Position numbers and translations under genes: made by a program
Shown here: positions 33,929 to 43,453 of the stretch, one piece after another
Layout of the letters: the number at the start of each line of letters is the position of its first letter
How positions within the stretch are numbered: position 1 is the stretch's first letter
DNA from: Bacteroides ovatus
GTDB taxonomy: Bacteria > Bacteroidota > Bacteroidia > Bacteroidales > Bacteroidaceae
Reading direction: 5' to 3'
NCBI GenBank assembly: GCA_030844565.1
Contig: JAUUNK010000002.1
Coordinates: 45,505 to 109,504 of the forward strand
DNA: 64,000 bases
Notes under the pieces: model-generated
Database searches by the model: none
Told to the model about the DNA's origin: nothing
What the model saw: the letters and a program-made list of their open reading frames with translations, nothing else

Positions 33929-36766
33929 TTAGTGGGCTTCCAACCAATTTTTCCCCCATCCGCAATCGGCTTTCAAAGGTACGTGCATACGGTAAGCATT
34001 CTCCATTTCGTGAATAACTATTTCTTCTACACGTTCTTTTTCTTCGAGGGGAACACTAAAGTTCAATTCATCGTGTACCTGGAGAATCATCTTTGCCTTG
34101 AGTCCTTCCACTTTGAAACGTTGATAGATGCGTGCCATAGCTACCTTTATTATATCAGCTGCACTTCCTTGGATGGGAGCATTGATAGCGTTTCGTTCGG
34201 CATAACCGCGTACGACGGCATTGCGCGAATTAATATCGGGTAGGTAACGTTTGCGGTGGAAGATGGTTTCTACATAACCTTTCTGTTGTGCCACTTTGAT
34301 GCTTTGGTCCATGTATTCTTTTACCTTTGGATATGTTTCGAAATAGCCTTGGATAAGTTCTCGTGCCTCGTTGCGGTCCACATTCATCCGCTCGGCGAGC
34401 CCGAAAACAGAGATGCCGTAGATGATACCAAAGTTGGCAGTTTTTGCTTTACGACGCATATCGGCATTTACCTCTGTTAATTCAGATTTGTATACTTTGG
34501 CGGCAGTAGCGGCATGGATGTCATGACCACTAAGAAAGGCATCTATCATATTTTTGTCTTCACTTAGATGCGCCATGATGCGGAGTTCTATTTGTGAATA
34601 GTCAGCAGAGAAGAACAGGCAGCCTTCATCAGGGATGAAAGCTTTGCGTATTTCTTTCCCGTCTTCATCGCGAATGGGTATGTTCTGTAAATTAGGATTG
34701 CTTGAGCTGAGGCGTCCGGTAGAAGTGACCGTCTGGTTAAAAGATGTATGTACCCGCCCTGTTCGTGGATTGATAAGTTGAGGCAAGGCATCAATGTAGG
34801 TTCCCAGGAGTTTTTTCAGTCCACGGTGTTCCAATATTTTTTCTACAATCTCGTGTTTATGCCGCAGGCTTTCGAGTACTTCCTCTGAGGTAACATACTG
34901 TCCTGTCTTGGTTTTCTTGGCTTTCTCTATAATCTTCAACCGCTCAAAGAGTATTTCGCCCACTTGTTTTGGGGAGGCGATATTAAATTTTTCGCCTGCT
35001 AGTGCATAGATTTCCTCTTCAAGTGCTTGCATCCGGGCGGTAAAGTGAGCGGATGATTGTTTCAAAGCTTCTGTATCCAGAAGTACGCCGTTGGTTTCGA
35101 TATTGACGAGTACAGGGACAAGCGGCATCTCTATTTCGTAGAAGAGCTGTTCTACTTCATTTTTCTGCAATTCTTTCTCAAGGATATTCTTTAGTTTGAG
35201 GGTAATATCGGCATCTTCGCAAGCATAGCGGTAGACTGCTTCAGGCGGAAGGTCGCGCATGTTCTTTTGGTTTTTACCTTTGGGACCGATAAGTTCGTCG
35301 ATGTGGATAGTCTGATAATGGAGATAGATTTCGGCCAGGTAATCCATGTTGTGGCGAAGCTCCGGTTGCAGTACATAGTGTGCGACCATCGTGTCGAAAA
35401 GTTTTCCTTTCACTTCCGCGCCATAGTTTTGCAGCACAATCATATCATACTTGATATTTTGTCCAACCTTCAACGATTCTTCGTTTTCAAAAACCGGACG
35501 GAACTCTTCGACAATTTTTAACGCTTCCTCCGGGTGGGCAGGGATAGGGACGTAAAAAGCTTGATTTTCGGCCATTGAAAAGCTCATTCCTACCAATTCG
35601 GCCAGCATTGGATCTATATCGGTGGTTTCCGTGTCTAGAGCGAAAATCTTCGCTGTAAGTAACTTTTGAATAATTTCTCTTCTTTTCTCTTCTGTATCAA
35701 TAAGTTGATAGTCACAACATACGGTTTCTAATGTCTCTAGATTCGATTTTTTCGGCTCGCTTGTCCCCTCGGTCGTAAATTCTGCAAATAAATCGCCTTG
35801 GCGAGGTGCATTTTCTTCAGGGAAGAGAGAAGGAGAGGAGGAATTGCTTCGCGAAGAGAAACCGGAAGAAGAAGTAGAGTTTTCTTTTCTTGAATTGAAG
35901 ATGCGATCCATTAATTGACGGAACTCCAGTTCTTCGAAGATGGTTCGTAATGCATCACAGTCTATTTGCTCCCGGACAAGGGCTTCCATATTGAGCTCAA
36001 TGGGAACATCCGTTTTGATGGTGGCAAGAAACTTGGAGAAGATAATTTGTTCTCGGTTAGTTTCTACTTTTGTTTTTAAGGCTCCTTTAAGTTCGTCGGT
36101 ATGTTCCAGCAGATTCTCGATGCTGCCGAATTGGGCGATGAGTTTCTGTGCTGTTTTTTCTCCGATGCCGGGACAGCCGGGAATGTTGTCCGACGAGTCG
36201 CCCATCAGTCCCAACATATCGATAACTTGGGCAGGGGAGGTGATGTCGAATTTCGCCTTTACTTCTTCTACACCCATCACGTCGAAATCTTTATCGCCAT
36301 ATTTAGGACGATACATAAAAACATGATCGGTCACTAATTGCCCGTAGTCTTTATCGGGAGTCATCATATAAGTACAGATACCTTGTTTGCCGGCTTGTGT
36401 GGCAAGTGTGCCGATAACATCATCTGCTTCGTAACCCGGTACTTCGAGGATGGGGATACGATAGGCACGGATAATATCTTTTATAATAGGAACAGAAAGC
36501 CGGATAGCTTCCGGGGTTTCTTCGCGCTGGGCTTTATACTGTTCGTATGCTTCGTGCCTGAAAGTAGGACCGGCAGGGTCAAAAGCTACTCCGATATGCG
36601 TGGGATTTTCCTTGCGCAACACCTCTTCCAGCGTGTTGACAAAGCCTAAAATGGCGGACGTATTGAATCCCTTGGAGTTGATTCGGGGATTCTTGATAAA
36701 AGCATAATACGCCCGGTATATGAGTGCGTAAGCGTCTAAAAAAAATAGTTTATCCTTTGATTCCAT
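33929..36766 (-). CDS. polA: DNA polymerase I
   Basis: 945 residues, full length. 5'-3' exonuclease domain about 1-290 (DAYALIYRAYYAF, CPGIGEKTAQKLI), Ser-rich linker about 295-335, 3'-5' proofreading domain about 360-530 with an intact DTETTD motif, and the polymerase domain about 560-945 (SADYSQIELR motif A, RRKAKTANFGIIYG finger helix, QVHDELNF motif C). All three activities should be present. The gene starts 89 bp from the divergent prenyl synthase start. Confidence 0.98.
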   Translation of the reverse strand: MESKDKLFFLDAYALIYRAYYAFIKNPRINSKGFNTSAILGFVNTLEEVLRKENPTHIGVAFDPAGPTFRHEAYEQYKAQREETPEAIRLSVPIIKDIIRAYRIPILEVPGYEADDVIGTLATQAGKQGICTYMMTPDKDYGQLVTDHVFMYRPKYGDKDFDVMGVEEVKAKFDITSPAQVIDMLGLMGDSSDNIPGCPGIGEKTAQKLIAQFGSIENLLEHTDELKGALKTKVETNREQIIFSKFLATIKTDVPIELNMEALVREQIDCDALRTIFEELEFRQLMDRIFNSRKENSTSSSGFSSRSNSSSPSLFPEENAPRQGDLFAEFTTEGTSEPKKSNLETLETVCCDYQLIDTEEKRREIIQKLLTAKIFALDTETTDIDPMLAELVGMSFSMAENQAFYVPIPAHPEEALKIVEEFRPVFENEESLKVGQNIKYDMIVLQNYGAEVKGKLFDTMVAHYVLQPELRHNMDYLAEIYLHYQTIHIDELIGPKGKNQKNMRDLPPEAVYRYACEDADITLKLKNILEKELQKNEVEQLFYEIEMPLVPVLVNIETNGVLLDTEALKQSSAHFTARMQALEEEIYALAGEKFNIASPKQVGEILFERLKIIEKAKKTKTGQYVTSEEVLESLRHKHEIVEKILEHRGLKKLLGTYIDALPQLINPRTGRVHTSFNQTVTSTGRLSSSNPNLQNIPIRDEDGKEIRKAFIPDEGCLFFSADYSQIELRIMAHLSEDKNMIDAFLSGHDIHAATAAKVYKSELTEVNADMRRKAKTANFGIIYGISVFGLAERMNVDRNEARELIQGYFETYPKVKEYMDQSIKVAQQKGYVETIFHRKRYLPDINSRNAVVRGYAERNAINAPIQGSAADIIKVAMARIYQRFKVEGLKAKMILQVHDELNFSVPLEEKERVEEIVIHEMENAYRMHVPLKADCGWGKNWLEAH

Positions 36767-36829
36767 ACATATTTAATTATTTTTTCATGGTAAAAGTACA
36801 AAAAAATACGGTATTAAGCGTTTTATTAT

Positions 36830-36837
36830 TACTTTTG
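36830..36837 (+). promoter_or_regulatory. -7 element of the prenyl synthase gene
   Basis: TACTTTTG about 20 nt before ATG 36856. It supports 36856 rather than the earlier in-frame ATG at 36787. Confidence 0.4.
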
Positions 36838-36855
36838 TGCTCAAATTGTGTATAC

Positions 36856-37830
36856 ATGGATAGTTTATCTCTTATAAAGTCTCCCATAGCGAGCGAACTG
36901 GAGGATTTCAAAGAGCTTTTTGACAGTTCTCTTTCCAGTTCAAATGCTTTACTCACTAGTGTGGTTTCCCATATCCGCCAGAGGAATGGGAAAATGATGC
37001 GTCCTATCCTTGTATTGCTTATTGCCCGCCTCTACGGTGCAGTCCATCCCGCGACCTTGCATGCTGCTGTTTCTCTGGAACTTCTTCATACTGCCAGCCT
37101 TGTACACGATGATGTGGTAGACGAAAGTATGGAACGCCGTGGACAACTTTCTGTAAATGCTGTATTTAATAACAAAGTGGCGGTGCTCACCGGAGACTTT
37201 CTCTTAGCTACCAGTTTAGTGCATTCTGGCCTCACCCATAATCATGACATCATCCATGTAGTGTCCACTTTGGGGCAAGATTTGGCAGACGGTGAACTGC
37301 TTCAACTTGCTAACGTGGCAAATCCCGGCTTTTCCGAAGAAGTATATTATAATGTGATCCGTAAAAAGACGGCCGCTCTGTTTGCCGCTTGCACTTCTTC
37401 TGCCGCCTACTCGGTGGGAGCGGATACCGAACAAGTGGAATTTGCCCGGTTGCTTGGTGAATACATCGGCATCTGTTTTCAAATCAAAGATGATATTTTC
37501 GATTATTACGAAAGCCAGGAGATAGGAAAGCCGACAGGAAACGATATGCTTGAAGGCAAGCTAACGTTACCTGCTCTGTATGTGTTAAATTCTACAGGGG
37601 ACACTTGGGCGAAACAGATGGCGGTGAAAGTGAAAAACGGTACGGCTACAGCCGAAGAAATCGCCCGTTTAATCGAGTTTGTCAAGCAGAATGGCGGTAT
37701 TGAATATGCGATAGACGCGATGAAATGTTATCAGGAAAAAGCAGCCGCATTGCTTGCTTCCCTTCCGGAATCAGATGTCCGCGCGGCACTCAGCGCTTAT
37801 GTGGACTATGTGGTAGACCGCAAGAAATAA
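36856..37830 (+). CDS. Polyprenyl diphosphate synthase
   Basis: 324 residues from ATG 36856 (MDSLSLIKSP), the normal start for the family. Both Asp-rich motifs are intact: HDDVVDES (about 84-91) and QIKDDIFDYYE (about 208-218). It chains isopentenyl units to make the long side chain of menaquinone; probably octaprenyl or longer, which cannot be told from sequence alone. An open frame reaches back into polA, but a putative promoter lies inside it. Confidence 0.93.
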   Translation: MDSLSLIKSPIASELEDFKELFDSSLSSSNALLTSVVSHIRQRNGKMMRPILVLLIARLYGAVHPATLHAAVSLELLHTASLVHDDVVDESMERRGQLSVNAVFNNKVAVLTGDFLLATSLVHSGLTHNHDIIHVVSTLGQDLADGELLQLANVANPGFSEEVYYNVIRKKTAALFAACTSSAAYSVGADTEQVEFARLLGEYIGICFQIKDDIFDYYESQEIGKPTGNDMLEGKLTLPALYVLNSTGDTWAKQMAVKVKNGTATAEEIARLIEFVKQNGGIEYAIDAMKCYQEKAAALLASLPESDVRAALSAYVDYVVDRKK

Positions 37831-37843
37831 CCCTTTTATTTTT

Positions 37844-38524
37844 CTATTTGCACTGATCTTTCACCAGAAGATAGCAGTGGATGAGATTTTCCCATACTTC
37901 AATTTTCTCCGATTTCATCGCTGCTCCCAAGAGAAAGCTCTTATCTGCGCAGCCTACATCAGGAAATGTAGCTTTACAGTTCTCTCCTGCTTTTTCGATA
38001 TATTTCCATGCTTCTTTTTCTGGGATGTATCCGGTTTCGTGGGCTGCGCGCACCAGGCATACTAAGTTCCCCATATCCCATCCCAATATGCCACGCTGCA
38101 AGTCTTCTTCTTCTATTTTCAGTTTTCCGTCCTTTCGGATATATTCCAGAAAGAGATATAAGTTACTGCTGGAATGAATGAGTTGTTTCACTCCGAAGAA
38201 GTGCCCTTCTACGGTACTTTTCAGTTCTTCCAGTTCTTTTGCCGCTGCCAGGTGGGGGAGTAAGAGATTATAGGTGGTTCGTCCTCCTTCGTTGATAAGG
38301 AAGTTGAACGATTCTTTTGCCGAAGGTATATCTTTAAAATTAAGCTCGCGACACAGGAGAGAAGCCAGTTGGTTATAGACTGCTCCCGTGGCGAGACTGT
38401 TTACATAAAACCCGTGAAAAGCTGCTCCGATAGCTCCGGCACGTAACCCCCGTTTCCGCTTATCATTCATAAGAATGGTCTGCGGATTTCGGTTGAAACG
38501 TAATGAATCGATGTGTGTATTCAT
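37844..38524 (-). CDS. DUF1266 domain protein
   Basis: 226 residues, no signal peptide. The C-terminal half (GWDMGNLVCLVRAAHETGYI, about 148-167, then PEKEAWKYIEKAG) matches the DUF1266 pattern in which a Trp-Asp-x2-Arg/Asn core is followed by a GY(I)xExEAW motif. The function is unknown. Its leader is about 270 nt long and unusually structured (see the entry at 38525-38795). Confidence 0.75.
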   Translation of the reverse strand: MNTHIDSLRFNRNPQTILMNDKRKRGLRAGAIGAAFHGFYVNSLATGAVYNQLASLLCRELNFKDIPSAKESFNFLINEGGRTTYNLLLPHLAAAKELEELKSTVEGHFFGVKQLIHSSSNLYLFLEYIRKDGKLKIEEEDLQRGILGWDMGNLVCLVRAAHETGYIPEKEAWKYIEKAGENCKATFPDVGCADKSFLLGAAMKSEKIEVWENLIHCYLLVKDQCK

Positions 38525-38795
38525 ACTCTCGCGTTTGTTTATTATTTTAGTTTAACCGAAAAGCGTGAGAACTGTTGCTCTGTATCTTTCCTGGGGCTTC
38601 GGCAAGCCGTTATGATGATACAAGCAACAGTCTCACGCTCCGTTCGATATATAACAAGAGTATATACGTGAAGGTGCGTGAGACCCGTTTGCTTATTACC
38701 TCTCATAACATTGAATTTTGCCGAATTCCAGGAAAAGGGTAATAGTTAAAACGTTCTCTAATACAAAAAGTTAGTCCACACTCTGTGGATTTTAC
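38525..38795 (-). promoter_or_regulatory. Long structured 5' leader of the DUF1266 gene
   Basis: On the minus strand this leader can form a 17-bp rod with one bulge (38562-38579 with 38623-38639). The rod closes an 8+8-nt internal loop and a GGCTT/AAGCC cap hairpin. The 5' arm can instead pair perfectly over 9 bp (38630-38638 with 38676-38684) with an upstream segment, so two mutually exclusive folds exist. A smaller hairpin (TCCAC/GTGGA) and an ATTACC/GGTAAT pairing lie further 5'. The rod is followed by TTTT. This looks like an attenuator, riboswitch or separate small RNA; I do not recognise a known class. Confidence 0.45.
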
Positions 38796-38801
38796 CGGTC
38801 G

Positions 38802-38809
38802 CAAAGATA
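38802..38809 (-). promoter_or_regulatory. -7 element of the DUF1266 leader
   Basis: TATCTTTG on the minus strand, about 275 nt before the DUF1266 ATG; -33 not evident. Confidence 0.45.
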
Positions 38810-38973
38810 AAGAAAAAATCTGAGTTTCTCGGATGCCTTAGTTTAGATTTCGTTATTTTAGTTTCATAATTGTTAGGTTAAATGAAGGAGAGTGGGCGGG
38901 GAATAGGGAAGAGTAGGAAAGGAGTTGTATTCTTATATCTACTCTAACTCCTTTCCTCTTCTAACTTTTTCCC

Positions 38974-39876
38974 CTAAAAGAATTTGATGTCTTCTCCTTC
39001 GATTTCCGAGAGAAGCAGGTTAGCCAGCCGGCTGGTTCCCAAGCGGAACAATTGATTGTTGAGCCATTCATCGCCCAATATTTCTTTGACAATGGTATAA
39101 TAGACTAAGGCATCGTGTACGGTATTAATGCCTCCGGCTGGTTTAAAGCCTATTTTGTTTCCGGTCTCCTGATAATATTCTTTAATAGCTTCACACATCA
39201 CATAAGCGGCTTCCGGAGTAGCGGCAGGTTGCTGCTTGCCGGTAGATGTTTTAATAAAATCCGCTCCGGCATACATCGATAAAATGGATGCTTTTTTTAT
39301 GTTCGAGGCTGTTTTTAGCGCACCTGTTTCGAGGATTACCTTGAGGTGGTGTTCTTTGCAGGTCTCTTTAAGTTCTTGTATTTCGTCGCACATACCTTCG
39401 TAGTCTCCGCTAAGGAACTTACCCACTGAGATAACGATGTCGATTTCATCAGCGCCTTCCATGAGCGCCATGGCAGTCTCTGCTATCTTCACTTCAGGGA
39501 ATGTTTGCGAAGAAGGAAAACCACCCGACACACAAGCTATTTGCACTCCATCTACCTCCAGGGTATCTTTTACTACTTCGGCAAAGTTGGGGTAAACACA
39601 GATGGCTGCCACGTTTTTCAGATGTGGGAATTTGTCGTCAAATTCATTCACTTTAGTAGTGAAGCGCATCACGCTCTCATCACTGTCGGTGGTATTCAGT
39701 GTGGTGAGGTCAATGCAGTTGAAAAGGAATTTCTTCACTTCCTCAGTGTTGTTGGCAGGTACTTTCTCTTCGATTAGAGCTGCTACGCGTGCTTCTATTG
39801 CTGCGTCGTCCAGCTTGGTAGGGTATTTGGCTAATGCAGCTTCATACTTGCTGTTCTGTGAGTTGTTTTCTTCCAT
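38974..39876 (-). CDS. deoC: Deoxyribose-phosphate aldolase
   Basis: 300 residues; splits deoxyribose-5-phosphate into acetaldehyde and glyceraldehyde-3-phosphate. Schiff-base Lys in ADFIKTSTGK (about 204-213), GFKPAGGINT (about 243-252) and EIDIVISVGKFLSGDYE (about 138-154) are all present. Overlaps the upstream mazG-like stop by one base (TAATG), so the two are translationally coupled. Confidence 0.96.
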   Translation of the reverse strand: MEENNSQNSKYEAALAKYPTKLDDAAIEARVAALIEEKVPANNTEEVKKFLFNCIDLTTLNTTDSDESVMRFTTKVNEFDDKFPHLKNVAAICVYPNFAEVVKDTLEVDGVQIACVSGGFPSSQTFPEVKIAETAMALMEGADEIDIVISVGKFLSGDYEGMCDEIQELKETCKEHHLKVILETGALKTASNIKKASILSMYAGADFIKTSTGKQQPAATPEAAYVMCEAIKEYYQETGNKIGFKPAGGINTVHDALVYYTIVKEILGDEWLNNQLFRLGTSRLANLLLSEIEGEDIKFF

Positions 39877-40202
39877 TATTTCGTTAATTTGGGGTTATTG
39901 ATATGTCTTTGATTATCTCGTTGGGTTTTCTTCTCCAGGCTACGCTGGAAAGCTTCGGTAACGTCTACTCCAGTTTGGTTGGCAATACAGAGCAGTACCC
40001 ACAGGATGTCGGCAATTTCTTCATCAATATTATCTTTCTCGCCTTCTTTGAAAGATTGGTCGCCATATTTGCGTGCCATTACGCGCGCTAGCTCGCCTAC
40101 TTCTTCGGTTAATACAGTCATATTGGTGAGTTCGCTAAAGTAGCGCACGCCATACTGCTTTATCCATTGGTCTACTTGTTTCTGAGCTTCTTCAAGGGTC
40201 AT
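39876..40202 (-). CDS. MazG-like nucleotide pyrophosphohydrolase
   Basis: 108 residues. The metal-binding EVGELARVMARKYG (about 30-43) and DEEIADILWVLLCIAN (about 63-78) helices are intact, which fits hydrolysis of nucleoside triphosphates to monophosphates. Coupled to deoC, which suggests a nucleotide-salvage or clean-up role. Substrate not predictable. Confidence 0.9.
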   Translation of the reverse strand: MTLEEAQKQVDQWIKQYGVRYFSELTNMTVLTEEVGELARVMARKYGDQSFKEGEKDNIDEEIADILWVLLCIANQTGVDVTEAFQRSLEKKTQRDNQRHINNPKLTK

Positions 40203-40228
40203 TGTTTTCAGTTGTTTGAGGTGTAAGT

Positions 40229-40681
40229 TTATTCTTTATTTTTAGTATCTATGCAGATGGTGACGGGACCGTCGTTGAGCAATTCCACTTTCATGTCTGC
40301 GCCAAATTCTCCCGTACCGATTTCCTTTCCAAGCGCTCCACTCAGTTCCTTGCAGAATTGCTGGTAGAGAGGAATAGATATTTCGGGTCTTGCGGCGCGT
40401 ATATAAGAAGGGCGGTTGCCTTTCTTTGTAGAGGCATGCAGAGTGAATTGGCTGATGACAAGAATATCCCCTCCGTCATCCAGGATGGATTTGTTCATTA
40501 CCCCGTTTTCATCGTCAAAAATGCGTAAGTTCACTATCTTCTTGCAAAGCCAACTGATGTCTTCTCCCGCATCGTTTTCTTCGATGCCTACCAGTATCAG
40601 CATCCCTTTCCCAATAGCAGATTTGCACTGCTCCTGGATGGTGACCGAAGCCCGGCTCACCCGTTGAATTACTACTCTCAT
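40229..40681 (-). CDS. dtd: D-aminoacyl-tRNA deacylase
   Basis: 150 residues, standard size. Both chiral-proofreading motifs are present: SQFTLHASTKKGNRPS (about 76-91, the SQFTL motif) and LLNDGPVTICIDT (about 133-145, the GP motif). It removes D-amino acids and glycine wrongly attached to tRNA. 26 bp upstream of the mazG-like gene. Confidence 0.97.
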   Translation of the reverse strand: MRVVIQRVSRASVTIQEQCKSAIGKGMLILVGIEENDAGEDISWLCKKIVNLRIFDDENGVMNKSILDDGGDILVISQFTLHASTKKGNRPSYIRAARPEISIPLYQQFCKELSGALGKEIGTGEFGADMKVELLNDGPVTICIDTKNKE

Positions 40682-40810
40682 TTTTTTCCCTTCTTGTTTT
40701 CTTCCTTATAGTTCTCTTTTGAACAAGGCAAATTTACAAAAAACGCAAGAGATAGCACTTCCTTTCCTAAGAATATTCGGCAACAGGGTGAAAAACCTGT
40801 ATGCCGTGGT

Positions 40811-42640
40811 TTATGCTTTCTCCAGGTTCTCCTTAACAATCTTTGCTTTAGACTCTCCTACGATGGCTGCTATTTCTTCCAGCGGAGCCTCTCTGATACG
40901 CTTTACGCTCTTAAACTCTTTCAATAGAGTGGTCTTGGTTTTTTCTCCGATGCCTTTGATGCTATCCAATGCCGATGCCACTTGCCGTTTGCTTCGCTTA
41001 TCGCGATGGAAGGTGATGGCGAAGCGGTGTACCTCGTCCTGTATATGGGTAAGGAGGCGGAAAAGAGGGCTTTGTTGCTTGATGCCGATAGTCTTGGGTG
41101 GAAAGCCAAACAGGAGTTCCGACGTACGGTGGCGGTTGTCTTTAGCCAATCCGGCAATGGGAATATGGAGTCCCAATTCATCTTCCACCACTTGTCTCAC
41201 TACTTCCATTTGTCCCTTTCCACCGTCGGTTATGATGAGGTCGGGCAGAGGGGAGCCTTCTTCGATAGCGCGTTGATAGCGCCTTTTCACTACCTCTTTC
41301 ATCGAGGCATAGTCGTCGGGTCCTACTACTGTTTTGATATTGTACTTCCGGTAGTCTTTCTTAGATGGCTTTGCCATTTTAAATACCACGCAGGCAGCCA
41401 CGGGGTCTGCTCCTTGAATATTAGAGTTATCGAAGCATTCAATATGGATAGGCGGCTTTTGAAGATGGAGCTCTTGCTGAATCTCTTTGAGCAGACGCAT
41501 GCTTCGTTGTTCGGGGTTGAGTTTCTCGTTTTGTTTAAGGCGATCTGCTTTATACTGCTTCACGTTGAGTAGAGAAAGGTCGAGCAGTTTCTTCTTATCT
41601 CCCCTTTGTGGCACAGTGAAGGTGACATCGTTTAATTCCACGTCCAGTTCGAAAGGTACGATAATCTCTTTGGAATGGCTGTGGTAGCGGTCGCGCATTT
41701 CGATGATGCCCATCATAAGCAATTCCTCTTTGGTTTCGTTTAGCTTCTTCTTATATTCAAAAGTGAAAGCTTGATTGATGGCTCCGTTAGTGATATGGAG
41801 AAAGTTAATATAGGCGGAATTATGCTCGTCTTCTTCGATGGAGAATACATCTATGTTGTGGAGCACCGCACTTACTACTTCCGACTTAGAACGATAATTT
41901 TCCACCATCAGATACTTCTGCTTTACTTTTTCCGCTTCTTCAAACTTCATTTCTGCTGCCAATTGCTGCATCTTCTGCATCAGCATCCGGCTTACTTCGT
42001 GGGTATTCCCTTTGAGTATTTCCTTAATTTGATGGATGTTCTTCATATAATCATCCAGAGATTGCAGACCGACACAAGGACCTGCACAATTCTTAATATG
42101 ATATTGCAGGCAAACTTTGAATTTCCCTGCGCTGATGTTTTCCGGTGTCAGGTTGAGGTTGCAACTGCGCAAAGGATAAAGATGGTGAATAAGATTCAGC
42201 ACCGTGTACATGGCGGGTAGATAGCTATAAGGACCATAGTATGAAGAACCGTTCCGTACTACCTTGCGTGTCTTAAACACTCGCGGAAAGCATTCATTGG
42301 CAATACAGATAGAAGGATATGTCTTATCATCTTTCAGCAGCACATTGTAGCGTGGCTTATGCATTTTAATCAGGCTATTCTCCAGCAAAAGCGCATCTTC
42401 TTCGGTGTTTACTACAATGTAGCGTATATCCATAATCTTGCTGACAAGCACGCGTGTCTTCCCCGGTTCGTGCTCTTTGCTAAAGTACGAATATACCCTA
42501 CGCTTAAGATTCTTAGCCTTTCCAACGTATATGATGGTTCCGGTCTCGTCTAAATATTGATAGATTCCCGGTCCTTCCGGAAGGTTCTTAACGATACCTT
42601 TCAGATAATCCAATCTTTCTTTATCGTTCTTCTTTTCCAT
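40811..42640 (-). CDS. uvrC: Excinuclease ABC subunit C
   Basis: 609 residues. GIY-YIG endonuclease (GIYQYLDETGTIIYVGKAKN, about 25-44), UVR motif around 205-240, RNase H-like C-terminal nuclease (ECFDNSNIQG, TDGGKGQM about 462-469) and a helix-hairpin-helix end (SIKGIGEKTKTTLLKEF). It makes both incisions in nucleotide excision repair. A 229-bp pyrimidine-rich (plus strand) gap with no supported feature separates it from apt. Confidence 0.97.
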   Translation of the reverse strand: MEKKNDKERLDYLKGIVKNLPEGPGIYQYLDETGTIIYVGKAKNLKRRVYSYFSKEHEPGKTRVLVSKIMDIRYIVVNTEEDALLLENSLIKMHKPRYNVLLKDDKTYPSICIANECFPRVFKTRKVVRNGSSYYGPYSYLPAMYTVLNLIHHLYPLRSCNLNLTPENISAGKFKVCLQYHIKNCAGPCVGLQSLDDYMKNIHQIKEILKGNTHEVSRMLMQKMQQLAAEMKFEEAEKVKQKYLMVENYRSKSEVVSAVLHNIDVFSIEEDEHNSAYINFLHITNGAINQAFTFEYKKKLNETKEELLMMGIIEMRDRYHSHSKEIIVPFELDVELNDVTFTVPQRGDKKKLLDLSLLNVKQYKADRLKQNEKLNPEQRSMRLLKEIQQELHLQKPPIHIECFDNSNIQGADPVAACVVFKMAKPSKKDYRKYNIKTVVGPDDYASMKEVVKRRYQRAIEEGSPLPDLIITDGGKGQMEVVRQVVEDELGLHIPIAGLAKDNRHRTSELLFGFPPKTIGIKQQSPLFRLLTHIQDEVHRFAITFHRDKRSKRQVASALDSIKGIGEKTKTTLLKEFKSVKRIREAPLEEIAAIVGESKAKIVKENLEKA

Positions 42641-42869
42641 TCTTTTTCTTATTCAACAATCGGTTATTCCGTCTCTCTTCTTGGTTTACCCCTTTAATTC
42701 CTTCTTTTCGGCTCTATCTCGGGTCCTCCTTTCTCCACTATCTCCTATCTTCTTTTAACTCTCTTTGGCTCTCAAAAGTTCCCGCCTTCCTTGCTTTTTT
42801 ATAAACGAAGCGCAGATAGGCAGTTGCTTCTGCTTTATCTACGCTTTCTCTAGGATGTCTTAAGGAATA

Positions 42870-43400
42870 TCAGACTGTGAGCACTGACTCTACTTCTATA
42901 TCTTCTCCGAAGAGTGCCCTTCCATTAAGGTCCTTCAGTTCTATGATGAAGTTTACGTAGACTTTCTTGGGATGCAAACGTTTCACTAATTCACAGGCAG
43001 CTTTCATAGTTCCGCCAGTTGCGAGTAAATCGTCATGGAGCAAGACGACATCATTTTGATTTAAAGCATCCTTATGTATCTGTACGGTGTCCTTGCCGTA
43101 TTCCTTGTCATAGCTCTCTTCGATAGTTTCTGCCGGCAGCTTTCCGGGTTTGCGGATAGGCACGAATCCGGCATTTAGTTTCGTCGCAAGTATAGGTCCC
43201 ATAATGAAACCACGCGATTCTATCCCTATCACTTTCGTGATACCTTTATCTTTGTACATCTCAAACATGATGTGTCCCAGCTCTTGCAAGCACCAAGGGT
43301 CTTTGAATAGCGTAGTAACATCATAGAAGAGGATTCCCGGAATAGGGAAGTCTGGTACTTCACGGATGCTTTTGATAAGTGTTTCTTTGCTCATAATCAT
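42870..43400 (-). CDS. apt: Adenine phosphoribosyltransferase
   Basis: 176 residues (starts MIMSKETL; the second Met at 43394 is an alternative). PRPP-binding VVLLHDDLLATGGTMKAA (about 117-134) and GIESRGFIMGP (about 59-69) are intact. Converts adenine plus PRPP to AMP. A parS-like site lies between it and mnmG. Confidence 0.96.
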   Translation of the reverse strand: MIMSKETLIKSIREVPDFPIPGILFYDVTTLFKDPWCLQELGHIMFEMYKDKGITKVIGIESRGFIMGPILATKLNAGFVPIRKPGKLPAETIEESYDKEYGKDTVQIHKDALNQNDVVLLHDDLLATGGTMKAACELVKRLHPKKVYVNFIIELKDLNGRALFGEDIEVESVLTV

Positions 43401-43427
43401 TAATTTATCTCGTTTATTTAAATGTTT

Positions 43428-43443
43428 TGTTTCACGTGAAACG
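43428..43443. promoter_or_regulatory. parS centromere site (ParB binding)
   Basis: TGTTTCACGTGAAACG matches the bacterial parS consensus TGTTTCACGTGAAACA at 15 of 16 positions and contains the full 14-bp palindrome GTTTCACGTGAAAC. It lies in the 53-bp gap between apt and mnmG. ParB/Spo0J binds such sites, which cluster around the replication origin. Confidence 0.9.
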
Positions 43444-43453
43444 CTCTTCCCTC

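Noticed and set aside
36724..36855. Longer N-terminus for the prenyl synthase, with a signal-like segment (MVKVQKNTVLSVLLLLLCSN)
   Set aside because: The enzyme family is cytoplasmic, the extension overlaps polA or its upstream region, and a -7 element lies inside it.
38770..38795. DnaA box near CTGTGGATTTTA
   Set aside because: TGTGGATTT differs from the DnaA box at two positions and stands alone, and it forms part of a small hairpin; not enough for an origin call.
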